From assembly GCF_017163755.1 (NCBI RefSeq), contig NZ_JAFIWC010000011.1:86664-150663 (forward strand): a stretch of DNA of 64,000 bases, given 5' to 3'. Below, piece by piece: positions 28,701-39,592 of this stretch. The translations under genes were made by a program, and so were the position numbers. Positions within the stretch are counted from its first letter, which is position 1, and every line of letters begins with the position of its first letter. The notes beneath the pieces were generated by a model. It was not told the origin of the DNA. It saw nothing but the letters and a program-made list of their open reading frames with translations, and did no database searches. This stretch comes from Xanthomonas sp. GTDB lineage: Bacteria > Pseudomonadota > Gammaproteobacteria > Xanthomonadales > Xanthomonadaceae.

Positions 28701-29609
28701 TTAGGCCTCCGCCTTGCTCAGCTTCAACGCCTCTTCCAGCAGCAGGAACAGGCGCCGCACTTCGGCGCTCATCAGCGCGAAGCGCGCGTCCAGTTCGGCG
28801 CGCACGCCGTCCTGGTCGGCGTTCTCCAGCTGGTCCAGCGCGCCGTCGAGGAACTTCAGCTTGCGGATCACCAGGTCGTCGCCGAGCACGAAGGACACGT
28901 GGTCGTCCAGGATCAGCGCCAGCTTGGTGACCTGCTTGCCGGCTTCCAGGTGCTTGTCGATCTCGTCGCAACGCAGTTCCTGGTGCTGGCACTTGACCAC
29001 CGCGCCGCCCTCGATCGGGTCCTTCATCTCGCATTCCTCGCCCAGGCTCAGGCCCTCGGGCAGCGGCTCGCCGGCGATCCAGCCGGTGAGGATCGAGCGC
29101 GGCGCCACTTCCGCGTTCAACGGCAGCGCCGGGAAGCTGCCCAGCGCGCCGCGGATCTCCGACATCACGTTCTCGCCGCTCTTGCGGCTGGAGGTGTCCA
29201 CGGCGACGTAGCCGTGCTGCAGGTCGAGCATCGCGTCGGTGCGCGAAGTCTTGACGAAGGCGCGCGGCAGCAGCTCGTGGATCAGGTCGTCCTTGAGCCG
29301 CTTGCGCGCCTTGCCGCCAGGCTTGCGGCCTTCCTTCTCCTCGATCTCGGCCAGCTTGCGCGCCAGCAGGTCGTTGACCACCGAGCCGGGCAGGATCTTG
29401 TCCTCGCCGCCGACGGTCAGCCACAGGAAGTCGGCGATGCGGTGCGAGAGCACTTCCTGCTCGTCGCGGCCGAACGGGGAGATGAAGCCGCGCGAGGTCA
29501 TTTCCAGCGGGCCGACCGGCTTGAGCCGCACCTCCGGCAGCAGCGTGTCGATTTCGGAGAAGTCCAGGGTGGTGGGGAAGCGGAACAGGGTCAGGTTGCG
29601 AAAGAACAT
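28701..29609 (-). CDS. rdgC: Recombination-associated protein RdgC
   Basis: 302-residue ring-forming DNA-binding protein that restrains RecA. The N-terminus MFFRNLTLFRFPTTLDFSEI is characteristic, followed by the conserved SRGFISPFGRDEQEVLSHRI and, in the C-terminal half, the LNAEVAPRSILTGWIAGEP and LALILDDHVSFVLGDDLVIR segments. The length is normal. A run acaatag on the minus strand about 65 bases upstream could be part of its promoter. Confidence 0.95.
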   Translation of the reverse strand: MFFRNLTLFRFPTTLDFSEIDTLLPEVRLKPVGPLEMTSRGFISPFGRDEQEVLSHRIADFLWLTVGGEDKILPGSVVNDLLARKLAEIEEKEGRKPGGKARKRLKDDLIHELLPRAFVKTSRTDAMLDLQHGYVAVDTSSRKSGENVMSEIRGALGSFPALPLNAEVAPRSILTGWIAGEPLPEGLSLGEECEMKDPIEGGAVVKCQHQELRCDEIDKHLEAGKQVTKLALILDDHVSFVLGDDLVIRKLKFLDGALDQLENADQDGVRAELDARFALMSAEVRRLFLLLEEALKLSKAEA

Positions 29610-30051
29610 CGAGCATCCAGCAGAAGGAACAGGGACGGCCGGCGGCGGGCGCCGGGTCGGGGCGCGGCTATTGTCTCATCCGCCCAGCCGCCGCACCGCA
29701 TCGCGATGCGCCTGCGTTCATGGCGGCGCGTGCGGACCGGACGGACGCGTGGCCGTACCCGCGCCCGCCGGAAGGGCGCGGACGCCGGAGAACCAGGCAA
29801 ACCTGGGGCCCGGTCATGGCCACATCGGCAGCGGCGTCCGCTGCGCACCAGCCGCCAGTGGCACCCGGACCGACCGAGGGGAGCGCGCGCCGCATCGACG
29901 AGTCCGCCCGTCTTCGCCACCCGCCAGCTGGCCAAGCGGCAGCCGACCTGGCTGCGCGGCGCACTCGACGCGCGCGGGTTCGGCCCGAGCGGGCGGCCGA
30001 CCGGCGCGCATCGCAGAACCCGCCGCCGCGGCACGCGCCGCAGCGGCGGCG
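29610..30051. other. 442-bp gap between ttcA and rdgC, no gene supported
   Basis: Both flanking genes are on the minus strand. Short open frames exist on both strands but have the composition expected of random high-GC sequence and no family resemblance. One small perfect inverted repeat, ccagg-caaa-cctgg, lies near 29,792. I see no terminator with a T-run and none of the interspersed repeats, which is unusual for a gap of this size here. Confidence 0.45.
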
Positions 30052-30909
30052 TCATGACTCGTCGCCGGCGCCCCAGCCGTCGGCCGGCGGCGGCGCCATG
30101 CCGTGCCGCCCCAGCGACAGGAAGTCGAACAGCTGCGGGTCGGCCAGCTGCGCCGGACGCACCTGCCCAAGCGCGCGCGCGATCTGCGCGACCCGCCCGG
30201 GGTGATCGCGCTCCCACTGCTGCAGCATCTGCTGCACCTGGCGGCGCTGCAGGTTGTCCTGGCTGCCGCACAGCGTGCACGGGATGATCGGAAAGCCGCG
30301 CGCGTCGGCGTACTCGGCGATGTCGTGCTCGCGCAGGTAGGCCAGCGGGCGGATCACCACGTGGCGGCCGTCGTCGCTGAGCAGCTTCGGCGCCATCGCC
30401 GCGAGCTTGGCGTGGAAGAACAGGTTCAGGAAGAACGTGGCGACCAGGTCGTCGGCATGGTGGCCGAGCGCGATCTTGCTGAATCCGTGCTCGGCGGCGT
30501 ACCGGTACAGCGCGCCGCGGCGCAGCCGCGAACACAGCGAGCACATCGTCGCCCCTTCCGGTACCACACGGCTGACCACCGAGTAGGTGTCCTGCTCGAT
30601 CACGTGGTACGGCACGCCCAGTGCGCGCAGGTAGTCGGGCAGCACGTGTGCGGGAAAACCCGGCTGCTTCTGGTCCAGGTTCACCGCGACCAGCTCGAAC
30701 GGCACCGGCGCCTTGCGCTGCAGCTGCAGCAGCAGGTCGAGCAGGGTGTGGCTGTCCTTGCCGCCGGACAGGCACACCATCACCTTGTCGCCGGCCTCGA
30801 TCATGCCGAAATCGGCGATCGCCTGGCCCACCTGGCGGCGCAGGCGCTTGGCCAGGCGCAACGGTTCGCGGCGCGGGACGGGATCGACCAAGGGCAGGGC
30901 AGCGCTCAT
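30052..30909 (-). CDS. ttcA: tRNA 2-thiocytidine synthetase TtcA
   Basis: 285-residue ATP-dependent enzyme that thiolates cytidine 32 in tRNA. The PP-loop SGGKDS is at residues 48-53, and the two CxxC pairs that hold the iron-sulfur cluster are CSLCSRL and [23 protein letters not shown] is also family-typical. I chose the ATG at 30909 ([11 protein letters not shown]); the frame is open for another 50 codons upstream but that part resembles nothing in the family. It is divergent from xylB. Confidence 0.94.
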   Translation of the reverse strand: MSAALPLVDPVPRREPLRLAKRLRRQVGQAIADFGMIEAGDKVMVCLSGGKDSHTLLDLLLQLQRKAPVPFELVAVNLDQKQPGFPAHVLPDYLRALGVPYHVIEQDTYSVVSRVVPEGATMCSLCSRLRRGALYRYAAEHGFSKIALGHHADDLVATFFLNLFFHAKLAAMAPKLLSDDGRHVVIRPLAYLREHDIAEYADARGFPIIPCTLCGSQDNLQRRQVQQMLQQWERDHPGRVAQIARALGQVRPAQLADPQLFDFLSLGRHGMAPPPADGWGAGDES

Positions 30910-31109
30910 GGCGCCATTGTAGGCGGCCGCGCGCGGCGCGCTGCGGCGCGCGACGCAGTCCAGGGCGACACGCCTGCGCGCCCGGTTCTTTCGCAGCGCA
31001 GCAAGCGTTTTTTCCATCTGCTGGTAGAGTCCGAATCTCCGCGTACCGGGACCCGGCAAATGGCACCAGCAGCTTCCGCAGCCGACCAGGCTTTTTTTAG
31101 GCCGCAGTT

Positions 31110-31123
31110 TGGTAGCGCTAACA
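31110..31123. promoter_or_regulatory. Xyl box upstream of xylB (XylR operator)
   Basis: TGGTAGCGCTAACA, identical to the 14-bp palindromic xyl box described for XylR of Xanthomonas campestris. It lies 31 bases before the xylB ATG. The xylR gene is 3 kb downstream. It probably keeps xylB and xylA off until xylan-derived sugar is present. Confidence 0.88.
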
Positions 31124-31154
31124 TCACGTGGCCGGCGCGGGCGCGGGTGCCGGC

Positions 31155-32666
31155 ATGAGCGGCCTGGTCGCCGGGCTGGACGTCGGCACGCAGAGCGTCA
31201 AGCTGGTCGCCTACGATCCGCAGGCGCGCGCGGTGGTCGCCACCCACAGCTGCCCGCTGGAGCTGCTGGCCGGCGAGGACGGCAGCCGCGAGCAGCAGCC
31301 GTCGTGGTGGCTGGACGCGATACGCCACTGCTTCGCGCAGCTCGATGCCGGCACGCGCATGCGCATCGCCGCCATCGCCGTGTCCGGACAGCAGCACGGC
31401 TTCGTGCCGCTCGGCGCCGACGGCCGGGTGCTGGCGCCGGCCAAGCTGTGGTGCGACACCAGCACCCAGCGCGAATGCGAGGAGATCATGGCGGCGGTGG
31501 GCGGCAGCGCCGAAACGATCGCGCAGGCCGGCAACCCGATCCTGGCCGGCTATACCGCCTCCAAGCTGCCTTGGACGCGCAAGCATCGCCCGGACGCGTA
31601 CGCCGCGCTCGCGCACATCCTGCTGCCGCACGACTACGTGAACTTCTGGCTGACCGGCCAGCGCTGGATGGAGTACGGCGATGCGTCCGGCACCGGCTGG
31701 CTCGACGTGCGCACGCGGCGCTGGTCGCCGGCCCTGCTCCGGGCCACCGATCCGCAGCGCGACCTGTCCGCGTGCCTGCCGCCGCTGGTCGAGCCGGACG
31801 CGCTGTTCGCGCTGGCGCCGGCCATCGCCGACGAACTCGGCCTGCCGCGCGGCGCGATGGTCGCGGCCGGCGGCGGCGACAACATGATGGCGGCGATCGG
31901 CACCGGTTGCGTGGTGCCCGGCCGGCTGTCGATGAGCCTGGGCACCTCGGGCACGCTGTTCGCGTATTCGGACACGCCGGTGATCGACCCGGCCGGCGCC
32001 TGGGCCGCGTTCTGCTCGTCCAGCGGCGGCTGGCTGCCGCTGATCTGCACGATGAACTGCACCGTCGCCGTGGAGGCGATGGCCAGGCTGTTCGGCTTCG
32101 GCGCGCGCGACGGCGACGCGCGCATCCACGCCACCGCGCCCGGCGCCGGCGGCCTGACCCTGCTGCCGTTACTCAACGGCGAGCGCACGCCCGACCTGCC
32201 GCACGGCAAGGGCGTGCTGGCCGGCATGGACCTGCACAACACCGAGCCGGCGCAGCTGTACCGCGCGGCGATGGAAGGGGCGACCTACAGCCTGCGCTAC
32301 GGCTTCGATGCCTTCGTCGCCGCCGGCATGCGCTTCGACAGCATCGTGCTGACCGGCGGCGGCGCCAACAGCGCGGCGTGGCGGCAGATGGTCGCCGACG
32401 TCTTCGACCTGCGCGTCGAGGTGCCCCGGCACAGCGAGGGCGCGGCGTTCGGCGCCGCGCTGCAGGCGTGGTGGTCGCTGCGCAAGGCGCAGGGCGAGAT
32501 GACGACGCTGCAGGCGCTGGCGGCGCTGCACGTGGCCAGCGACGAGGCGTTGGGCGTCTCGCCGGTGCCCGCGCAGGTGGCGGCCTACCGCGAGCCGTAC
32601 CGGAAATTCCTCGACCACCTCGACGCCGTGCGGCCGCTCTACGCCGCCCAGCCGACCTCCCCGTAG
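31155..32666 (+). CDS. xylB: Xylulokinase
   Basis: 503-residue FGGY-family kinase that makes D-xylulose 5-phosphate. It opens [20 protein letters not shown] with the phosphate-binding DVGT, then [10 protein letters not shown] with the QQHG typical of xylulokinases, and [13 protein letters not shown] with the catalytic aspartate. The second ATPase block is [16 protein letters not shown] use the ATG at 31155; a GTG nine codons upstream would put the start almost on the xyl box. Its TAG stop falls within the start of the repeat hairpin that separates it from xylA. Confidence 0.95.
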   Translation: MSGLVAGLDVGTQSVKLVAYDPQARAVVATHSCPLELLAGEDGSREQQPSWWLDAIRHCFAQLDAGTRMRIAAIAVSGQQHGFVPLGADGRVLAPAKLWCDTSTQRECEEIMAAVGGSAETIAQAGNPILAGYTASKLPWTRKHRPDAYAALAHILLPHDYVNFWLTGQRWMEYGDASGTGWLDVRTRRWSPALLRATDPQRDLSACLPPLVEPDALFALAPAIADELGLPRGAMVAAGGGDNMMAAIGTGCVVPGRLSMSLGTSGTLFAYSDTPVIDPAGAWAAFCSSSGGWLPLICTMNCTVAVEAMARLFGFGARDGDARIHATAPGAGGLTLLPLLNGERTPDLPHGKGVLAGMDLHNTEPAQLYRAAMEGATYSLRYGFDAFVAAGMRFDSIVLTGGGANSAAWRQMVADVFDLRVEVPRHSEGAAFGAALQAWWSLRKAQGEMTTLQALAALHVASDEALGVSPVPAQVAAYREPYRKFLDHLDAVRPLYAAQPTSP

Positions 32667-32728
32667 GAGCGCATCCGGACGCGACCGCAGTAGCCGGTAC
32701 ATGCCTTCGCGCCCAGGTGCGCTCCTAC
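32663..32728. repeat. Repeat hairpin between xylB and xylA, supplying the xylB stop
   Basis: gtaggagcgc at 32,663-32,672 and gcgctcctac at 32,719-32,728 are perfect inverted arms of the interspersed repeat. The left arm contains the TAG stop of xylB. The hairpin lies in the intercistronic RNA of xylBA, where it could stabilise the upstream message or lower read-through. Confidence 0.8.
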
Positions 32729-32764
32729 GTTTCGCATTCCCCCGCACGCAACCAGGACTTCGTC

Positions 32765-34105
32765 ATGAGCACTTCCGTTTTCATCGGCGCCCAGGAATAT
32801 TTCCCCGGCATCGGCCGCATCCCGTTCGAAGGCAAGGCCTCGGACAACCCGCTGGCGTTCAAGGTCTACGACGCCGACAAGCGGATCGGCGACAAGACCA
32901 TGGCCGAGCACCTGCGCTTTGCGGTGGCGTACTGGCACAGCTTCTGCGGCAACGGCGCCGATCCGTTCGGGCCGGGCACGCGCGCCTATCCGTGGGATGC
33001 CGGCGGCGCGGCGCTGTCGCGCGCCGAGGCCAAGGCCGATGCGGCGTTCGAGTTCTTCACCAAGCTCGGGGTGCCGTACTACTGCTTCCACGACGTGGAC
33101 CTGGCGCCGGACGCGGAGGACATCGGCGAGTACGAGGCCAACCTGCAGCACATGGTGGGCATCGCCAGGCAGCGCCAGGCCGACACCGGGATCAAGTTGC
33201 TGTGGGGCACGGCGAACCTGTTCAGCCACCCGCGCTACATGAACGGCGCTTCGACCAACCCGGACTTCGACGTGGTGGCGCGCGCGGCGGTGCAGGTCAA
33301 GGCGGCGCTGGACGCCACGGTGGCGCTGGGCGGGGAGAACTACGTGTTCTGGGGCGGGCGCGAAGGCTATGCGTGCCTGCACAACACGCAGATGAAGCGC
33401 GAGCAGGCGCACATGGCGCGGTTCCTGACCGCCGCGCGCGACTACGGGCGCAGCATCGGCTTCACCGGCAACTTCCTGATCGAGCCCAAGCCGATGGAGC
33501 CGATGAAGCATCAGTACGACTTCGACAGCGCCACGGTGATCGGTTTCCTGCGCGAGCACGGGCTGGACAAGGACTTCAAGCTCAACATCGAGGCCAACCA
33601 CGCCACGCTGTCCGGGCACAGCTTCGAGCACGACCTGCAGGTGGCTTCCGATGCGGGGCTGCTGGGCAGCATCGACGCCAACCGCGGCAACCCGCAGAAC
33701 GGCTGGGACACCGACCAGTTCCCGACCGACCTGTACGACACGGTGGGGGCGATGCTGGTGGTGCTGCGGCAGGGCGGTCTGGCGCCGGGCGGACTGAACT
33801 TCGACGCCAAGGTGCGGCGCGAGTCGTCCGACCCGCAGGACCTGTTCCTGGCGCACATCGGCGGCATGGACGCGTTCGCGCGCGGGCTGGAGGTGGCGCA
33901 TGCGCTGCTGACGTCCTCGCCGCTGGAGCAGTGGCGGGCCGAGCGCTACGCCAGCTTCGACAGCGGCGCCGGCGCCGAGTTCGCCGCTGGCCGCAGCACC
34001 CTGGCGCAGCTGCACGCGCATGCGCTCAAGGTCGGCGCGCCGCAGCAGCGCAGCGGCCGCCAGGAAGCCTACGAGAACCTGATCAACCAGTACCTGCTGC
34101 GCTGA
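32765..34105 (+). CDS. xylA: Xylose isomerase
   Basis: 446-residue class II isomerase converting D-xylose to D-xylulose. Signatures are [14 protein letters not shown] with the catalytic histidine, [31 protein letters not shown] with a metal glutamate, [19 protein letters not shown] with further ligands, and [20 protein letters not shown]. It starts at the ATG at 32765 behind an AGGA. It follows xylB by 98 bp and converges with xylR. Xanthomonas genomes usually carry a second xylose isomerase gene elsewhere. Confidence 0.97.
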   Translation: MSTSVFIGAQEYFPGIGRIPFEGKASDNPLAFKVYDADKRIGDKTMAEHLRFAVAYWHSFCGNGADPFGPGTRAYPWDAGGAALSRAEAKADAAFEFFTKLGVPYYCFHDVDLAPDAEDIGEYEANLQHMVGIARQRQADTGIKLLWGTANLFSHPRYMNGASTNPDFDVVARAAVQVKAALDATVALGGENYVFWGGREGYACLHNTQMKREQAHMARFLTAARDYGRSIGFTGNFLIEPKPMEPMKHQYDFDSATVIGFLREHGLDKDFKLNIEANHATLSGHSFEHDLQVASDAGLLGSIDANRGNPQNGWDTDQFPTDLYDTVGAMLVVLRQGGLAPGGLNFDAKVRRESSDPQDLFLAHIGGMDAFARGLEVAHALLTSSPLEQWRAERYASFDSGAGAEFAAGRSTLAQLHAHALKVGAPQQRSGRQEAYENLINQYLLR

Positions 34106-34107
34106 CG

Positions 34108-34127
34108 CGGCGGCCGCGCGGCCGCCG
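34108..34127. terminator. GC palindrome between convergent xylA and xylR
   Basis: cggcggccgcgcggccgccg is a perfect palindrome filling the space between the xylA stop and the xylR stop. It can form a very stable hairpin in either transcript, but no T-run follows, so it is a candidate bidirectional terminator. Confidence 0.5.
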
Positions 34128-35300
34128 TCACCGCTTGGTCGCGCCGGCCGCCGCCGGCGCGGCCACCGAGTCCCGCTTCACCAGCAGATGAGCGAACACA
34201 TGATCGACCCGCGTCAGCGCCACGCGTTCCCGGCTGCGGATACTGCGCAGCAGCAGGTCGATGGCCATGTCGGCCATCGCCGCGATCGGCTGGCGGATGG
34301 TGGTCAGCTCCGGCCACACCGCGGTCGCCGCGGAGGTGTCGTCGAAGCCCACCACCGACAGGTCGCGCGGCACGTCCAGGCCGCGCCGGTGCGCCACCGA
34401 GACCGCCGCGGCGGCCATGTCGTCGTTGCTGGCGAAGATCGCGCTGGGCGCGCGCCGCCGCGCCAGCAGCTTCTCGGCCGCCTCCAGCCCGGAGCGGTAG
34501 GTGTAGTCGCCTTCCTGCACCAGGTGCCGGTCCAGCGCGATACCGGCCTCGTCGAGCGCGGCCTGGAAGCCTTCGAAGCGGCGCGCGCTGGCGGTGAGGT
34601 TGGAGCGGCCCTGGATGTAGCCGATGCGGGTATGGCCCTGCGCGATCAGGTGCTCGGTGATTTCCTTGCTGGCGCGGAAATCGTCGATGCGCACGCAGGA
34701 GATCTTGTCGCTGAAGCGGTCCGAGGCGATCGCCACCACCGGGATGCCGGCGCGCACCAGTTCCTGCACCGCGGCCTTGGATTCGCACAGCGGCGGCGGC
34801 AGGATCACCCCGGACACGCTGCGCGCCAGCTTGCGCGCGGCCTTGCGCTCGGCCTCGGCGTCGAGGTCGTCCCAGCAGTCGATGACCAGCTGGATCGCGG
34901 TATGCGAGGCGACCTGCAGCACGCCGATCAGCAGTTCGCGCAGATACGCGCCGCTGGGGTCGCTGTAGATCAGCGCGATGCGCGTGCTCTGCGCGGCGGC
35001 CAGCGAGCTGGCGGCCAGGTTCGGCGTGTAGCCGAGCTTGTCGACCGCGCGCATGACCCGCTCGCGGGTCGCGTCGCGCACGTTGCTGTTGCCGTTGACC
35101 ACGCGCGATACCGTCATCGGCGAGACCTTGGCCAGTGCGGCCACCTCGTCGATGGTGATCGCGCGGCTCTTGCGGCGGACCGATTTCCTGACCTTCTCCA
35201 AGACTCGTCCCTTCAGATGGCGTGCGGCCGCAGCGACCGAAGCGGCGGGATCCGGTGCGGATCCGGCACGCGGAGTCGTGCGATTCCGGTACAGCTGCAC
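34128..35300 (-). CDS. xylR: LacI-family transcriptional repressor XylR
   Basis: LacI/GalR repressor, up to 390 residues. The helix-turn-helix ITIDEVAALAKVSPMTVSRV starts near residue 48, followed by a hinge helix (NLAASSLAAAQST) and a periplasmic-binding-protein-like sensor domain with FASNDDMAAAAVSVAHRRGL and VVGFDDTSAATAVWPELTTI. LacI proteins normally begin a few residues before the HTH, so the true start may be the TTG at 35201 rather than the ATG at 35300. In Xanthomonas this protein binds the xyl box. It lies between xylBA and the agu67A operon. Confidence 0.92.
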   Translation of the reverse strand: MQLYRNRTTPRAGSAPDPAASVAAAARHLKGRVLEKVRKSVRRKSRAITIDEVAALAKVSPMTVSRVVNGNSNVRDATRERVMRAVDKLGYTPNLAASSLAAAQSTRIALIYSDPSGAYLRELLIGVLQVASHTAIQLVIDCWDDLDAEAERKAARKLARSVSGVILPPPLCESKAAVQELVRAGIPVVAIASDRFSDKISCVRIDDFRASKEITEHLIAQGHTRIGYIQGRSNLTASARRFEGFQAALDEAGIALDRHLVQEGDYTYRSGLEAAEKLLARRRAPSAIFASNDDMAAAAVSVAHRRGLDVPRDLSVVGFDDTSAATAVWPELTTIRQPIAAMADMAIDLLLRSIRSRERVALTRVDHVFAHLLVKRDSVAAPAAAGATKR

Positions 35301-35383
35301 ATGCGACTTTGCGCTTCATCGTACCGGGAACCCACCGGGCCGGCGATAGCGTTGCTTCACCGCCATGCCCGCGGAGCCGGCGC

Positions 35384-37588
35384 ATGAGCGCCGGGTTCGC
35401 ACGTTCGGCGGCCGCGCTGCGGCGCCTGGTAGTGGGTGCGGCGTGCACGCTGGCCGCGGCGCTGTGCGCGGCGCCGGCGCAGGCCGAAGACGGCTACGAG
35501 CTGTGGCTGCGCTATGCCGCAGCCGAGCCTGACTATGCGCAACAGGCGCGCGGCTTCGCCCGCCAGCTCGTCGCCGATGCCGACACGCCGACCCGCGCCG
35601 CGACGCGCGCCGAGCTGCTGCGCGGCCTGGGCGGGCTGCTCGGCGCCGCGCCGCCGCTGGCGGGCGCGGTGGACCGCGACGGCGCCATCGTCGTCGCCAC
35701 GGCGGGCTCGCCGCTGCTGGCGCGGTTGCGCGTGGACGCCCGCGGCCTGGGCCCGCAGGGTTACCTGATCCGCAGCGTCGTCGTCGACGGCCATGCCGCC
35801 ACCGCGATCGTCGGCGGCGACGAGGTCGGCGCGCTGTACGGCGCGTTCCATTTCCTGCGCCTGCTGCAGACGCGCCAACCGCTGGCCGGCCTGGACCTGC
35901 GCCAGTCGCCGCGGCTGCAGCTGCGCGTGCTCGACCACTGGGACAACCTGGACGGCTTCGTCGAGCGCGGCTACGCCGGCGCGTCGATCTGGGACTGGCA
36001 CAAGCTGCCTGGCTACGTGGACCCGCGCTACACCGACTACGCGCGCGCCAACGCCTCGCTGGGGATCAACGGCGCGGTGCTGAACAACGTCAACGCCAGC
36101 GCGCTGAGCCTGACCGCCGTGTACCTGGACAAGGCCGCCGCGGTGGCCGCGGCGCTGCGCCCGTACGGCATCCGCGTCTACCTGAGCGCGCGCTTCAGCG
36201 CGCCGCTGGAGATCGGCGGACTGAAGACCGCCGATCCGCTCGATCCGCAGGTGCGGCGCTGGTGGCGCGACAAGGCCGACGAGATCTACCGGCGCATTCC
36301 CGACTTCGGCGGGTTCCTGGTCAAGGCCAATTCCGAAGGCCAGCCGGGCCCGCAGGACTACGGGCGCAGCCATGCCGACGGCGCCAACCTGCTGGCCGAC
36401 GCGCTGGCGCCGCACGGCGGGGTGGTGATGTGGCGCGCCTTCGTCTACTCGCACGAGCAGCCGGACGACCGCGCCAAGCAGGCCTACACCGAGTTCGTAC
36501 CGCTGGACGGCGCGTTCCGCGACAACGTGATCGTGCAGGTGAAGAACGGCGCGATCGACTTCCAGCCGCGCGAGCCGTTCCATCCGCTGTTCGGCGCGAT
36601 GCGCAGGACGCCGCTGATGCTGGAATTCCAGATCACCAAGGAATACCTGGGCTTCGCCACCCACCTGGTGTACCTGGGCGCGCTGTACGAGGAAACGCTG
36701 CAGGCCGACACCCATGCCCGCGGCAAGGGCTCGACCGTGGCCAGGATCGTCGACGGCACGCTGCAGCACGGCGCTGGCCGCGCCGGGCGGCTGAGCGGCA
36801 TCGCCGGGGTCGCCAACATCGGCGCCGACCGCAACTGGAGCGGCTCGGTGTTCGACCAGGCCAACTGGTACGCGTTCGGGCGCCTGGCGTGGGATCCGCA
36901 GCAGTCGGCGCGGACGATCGCGCAGGACTGGGTGCGCATGACCTTCTCCAACGATCCGGTGTTCGTCGAACCGGTGGTCGGCATGATGATGGACTCGCGC
37001 GAGGCGGTGGTGGACTACATGACCCCGCTCGGCCTGCACCACCTGATGGGCCGCGGCCACCACTACGGGCCGGCGCCCTGGGACGCGGGCAGCCAGCGCC
37101 CGGACTGGGACCCGGTGTACTACCACCGCGCCGACCGCGCCGGCGTCGGCTTCGACCGCAGCGCCAGCGGCAGCGATGCCGTGGCGCAGTACGCGCCGCC
37201 GGTGGCGCGCGAGTTCGGCGACGTGCGCCGCGTGCCCGAGCGCTACCTGCTGTGGTTCCACCACGTGCCGTGGGACCACCGCATGGCTTCCGGGCGCCCG
37301 CTGTGGGACGAGCTGGTGTGGCGCTACGACCACGGCGTGGACGCGGTCAGGCGCATGCGCGGCACCTGGGACGGCCTGGACTGCTACGTGGATGCGCAGC
37401 GCTACCGGCAGGTGGCCGATTTCCTGGCGATCCAGCAGCACGAAGCGCAGTGGTGGCGCGACGCCAGCATCGCCTACTTCCAGAGCGTCAACGGCCTTCC
37501 GCTGCCGCCGGGCGCCGCGCCGCCGCCGCATCCGCTGGCGTACTACCAGGGCCTGCAGTTCCCGTACGCGCCGGGGAATCCGAAATGA
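35384..37588 (+). CDS. agu67A: Alpha-glucuronidase, GH67
   Basis: 734-residue exported enzyme that removes 4-O-methyl-glucuronic acid from the end of xylo-oligosaccharides. A signal peptide (about residues 1-33, ending APAQA) precedes DGYELWLRY. GH67 hallmarks are LDHWDNLDG, the catalytic acid glutamate expected in VKANSEGQPGPQDYG, the aspartate in VKNGAIDFQPREP and the glutamate in MLEFQITKEYLGF. The length is normal. It starts at the ATG at 35384 and is first of a five-gene cluster. Only 83 bp separate it from the longest reading of xylR, and I find no good xyl box there. Confidence 0.96.
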   Translation: MSAGFARSAAALRRLVVGAACTLAAALCAAPAQAEDGYELWLRYAAAEPDYAQQARGFARQLVADADTPTRAATRAELLRGLGGLLGAAPPLAGAVDRDGAIVVATAGSPLLARLRVDARGLGPQGYLIRSVVVDGHAATAIVGGDEVGALYGAFHFLRLLQTRQPLAGLDLRQSPRLQLRVLDHWDNLDGFVERGYAGASIWDWHKLPGYVDPRYTDYARANASLGINGAVLNNVNASALSLTAVYLDKAAAVAAALRPYGIRVYLSARFSAPLEIGGLKTADPLDPQVRRWWRDKADEIYRRIPDFGGFLVKANSEGQPGPQDYGRSHADGANLLADALAPHGGVVMWRAFVYSHEQPDDRAKQAYTEFVPLDGAFRDNVIVQVKNGAIDFQPREPFHPLFGAMRRTPLMLEFQITKEYLGFATHLVYLGALYEETLQADTHARGKGSTVARIVDGTLQHGAGRAGRLSGIAGVANIGADRNWSGSVFDQANWYAFGRLAWDPQQSARTIAQDWVRMTFSNDPVFVEPVVGMMMDSREAVVDYMTPLGLHHLMGRGHHYGPAPWDAGSQRPDWDPVYYHRADRAGVGFDRSASGSDAVAQYAPPVAREFGDVRRVPERYLLWFHHVPWDHRMASGRPLWDELVWRYDHGVDAVRRMRGTWDGLDCYVDAQRYRQVADFLAIQQHEAQWWRDASIAYFQSVNGLPLPPGAAPPPHPLAYYQGLQFPYAPGNPK

Positions 37589-39582
37589 CCCGGTCGTCGC
37601 GCCTGTGGGCCCGCGTGGCGTGGCTGGCGGCGGCCGGCGCGCCGTTCGCGCCAGCGCTGGCGCAGGCCGCCGATGCGCCGCTGCTGCATGCGCTGTTCCA
37701 GGACCACGCGGTGCTGCAGCGCGATGCGCCGATCCGCGTATGGGGCCAGGCCGCGCCCGGCGCGACGGTGAGCGTGGAACTGGCGCAACAGCGGGCCAGC
37801 GCGCGCGCCGACCGCCAGGGCCGCTGGCAGGCGCACTTACCGCCGCTGCCGGCCGGCGGGCCGTACACGCTGTCGGCACGCAGCGGCGCGGGCAGCACGC
37901 AGCGCGTGCAGGACGTGCTGATCGGCGATGTGTGGCTGTGCTCGGGCCAGTCGAACATGGAACTGCCGGTGCACCGTACGCTGGACTCGCGCAGCGAGAT
38001 CGCCGACGCCGCGCATCCGGCGATCCGCCTGCTCAAGGTGCCGGCCCAGTCCAGCGCGACGCCGCAGGCGGGCTTCGGCGGCGCCGTGGCGTGGCAGCCG
38101 GCCACGCCGGACACGGTGCGCGACTTCTCCGCGGCCTGCTACTACTTCGCCCGCGAGCTGCGCAAGCACGTCGACGTGCCGATGGGGCTGATCAACGCCT
38201 CGTGGGGCGGTTCGCAGATGCAGGCGTGGATCGGCGCGCCGGCGCTGCGCCAGGCCGGCGACTACGGCGCGGCGCTGGACGTGCTGGCGCGCTATGCGCG
38301 CGATCCGCAGCAGGCCGCGCCGCGCTGGGCGCGGCTGTGGGAAGCGTGGTGGCGCGCGCGTGCCGACGACGCGCCCTGGCAGCCCGGCGCCGGCGGCGAC
38401 TGGCGCGACGCGCCCGCCGCGCTTGGCGCGTGGGACGACTGGGGCGTGCCGCAGCTGGTGAACTTCAACGGCATGGTCTGGTACCGCACCACCGTCACCC
38501 TGAGCGCTGCGCAGGCCGCGCAGGCGGCGACGCTGGCGCTGGGCCCGGTCGACGAACTGGACCAGACCTGGGTCAACGGCCAGGGCGTGGGCAGCAGCTA
38601 CGGCGCCGACCAGCCGCGCCAGTACCGGCTGCCGCGCGGGCTGCTGCGCGCCGGCGACAACACCGTCGTGGTCAACGTGCTCAACACCTATCGCCGCGGC
38701 GGCCTGCTCGGCGCGGCCGACACGCGCGCGCTGCGCCTGGCCGACGGCAGCGCGGTGCCGCTGCGCGGCCCGTGGCAGTACCGCGTCGCGCCGCCGTCGC
38801 TGGGCACGCCGCCGCGCGCGCCGTGGTCGTCGGCCGCCGGGCTGAGCACGCTGTACAACGGCATGATCGCGCCGCTGGGCCAGCTCGGCCTGCGCGGGGT
38901 GCTGTGGTACCAGGGCGAATCCAATACCGGCGACGCCGCAGGCTACCCGGCGCTGCTCGACGCCTGGCAGCGTGACTGGCGCCAGCGCTTCGGCGCCGCG
39001 CTGCCGCTGCTGCTGGTGCAGCTGGCCAACTACGGCACGCCGCCGACCGAGCCGGGCGAGAGCGGCTGGGCGCAACTGCGCGAGGCGCAGCGCCGTTTCG
39101 TCGCCGCCGATCCGCACGCGGCGCTGGCGGTGGCCATCGACATCGGCGACCGCTACGACATCCATCCGGCCAACAAGCAGGAGCTGGGCCGGCGCCTGGC
39201 GCGCGCGGCGCGGCACGCGGCGTACGGCGAGGCGTTGCCCGCCTCCGGGCCGGTGCCCACCGCGGTGCGCCGCGACGGCGACGCGGTGACGGTCGAGTTC
39301 GGCGACGTCGACGGCGCGCTGGTGGCCTACGGCGCGGCGGCGCCGATCGGCTTCGAGCTGTGCGCCGCCGCGCCCGGCAGCTGCCGCTACGCCCGCGCCG
39401 AACTGCACGGCACGCGGGTGCGCCTGGCGCTGCCGGCCGGGGTCGCCGCGCCCACCCGCGTGCGCTACGGCTGGGCCGACAGCCCGGTGTGCACTCTGTT
39501 CGATCGCGCCGGGCTGCCGGCCGGTCCGTTCGAACTGCCCGTCCCGCCCGCGTCCGCGCCGGCCGCGGCCCCTTCCCCGTGA
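37585..39582 (+). CDS. Acetylxylan esterase / sialate O-acetylesterase family
   Basis: 665 residues with a signal peptide (ends ALAQAADA). It has the SGNH/SASA esterase blocks: [14 protein letters not shown] near residue 120 with the catalytic serine, [27 protein letters not shown], and [20 protein letters not shown] with the Asp-x-x-His. A jelly-roll-like domain ([20 protein letters not shown]) interrupts the esterase domain. Related Xanthomonas proteins (AxeXA) remove acetyl groups from xylan or xylo-oligosaccharides. The start overlaps the agu67A stop by four bases. Confidence 0.9.
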   Translation: MTRSSRLWARVAWLAAAGAPFAPALAQAADAPLLHALFQDHAVLQRDAPIRVWGQAAPGATVSVELAQQRASARADRQGRWQAHLPPLPAGGPYTLSARSGAGSTQRVQDVLIGDVWLCSGQSNMELPVHRTLDSRSEIADAAHPAIRLLKVPAQSSATPQAGFGGAVAWQPATPDTVRDFSAACYYFARELRKHVDVPMGLINASWGGSQMQAWIGAPALRQAGDYGAALDVLARYARDPQQAAPRWARLWEAWWRARADDAPWQPGAGGDWRDAPAALGAWDDWGVPQLVNFNGMVWYRTTVTLSAAQAAQAATLALGPVDELDQTWVNGQGVGSSYGADQPRQYRLPRGLLRAGDNTVVVNVLNTYRRGGLLGAADTRALRLADGSAVPLRGPWQYRVAPPSLGTPPRAPWSSAAGLSTLYNGMIAPLGQLGLRGVLWYQGESNTGDAAGYPALLDAWQRDWRQRFGAALPLLLVQLANYGTPPTEPGESGWAQLREAQRRFVAADPHAALAVAIDIGDRYDIHPANKQELGRRLARAARHAAYGEALPASGPVPTAVRRDGDAVTVEFGDVDGALVAYGAAAPIGFELCAAAPGSCRYARAELHGTRVRLALPAGVAAPTRVRYGWADSPVCTLFDRAGLPAGPFELPVPPASAPAAAPSP

Positions 39583-39592
39583 GCGATCCGAG

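Noticed and set aside
29610..30051. Small genes or an RNA between rdgC and ttcA
   Set aside because: I compared by eye with RNase P, SRP and 6S RNA cores and saw no match; the open frames lack support.
35343..35356. Xyl box before agu67A
   Set aside because: cgatagcgttgctt matches only about 8 of 14 positions and lacks the palindrome.
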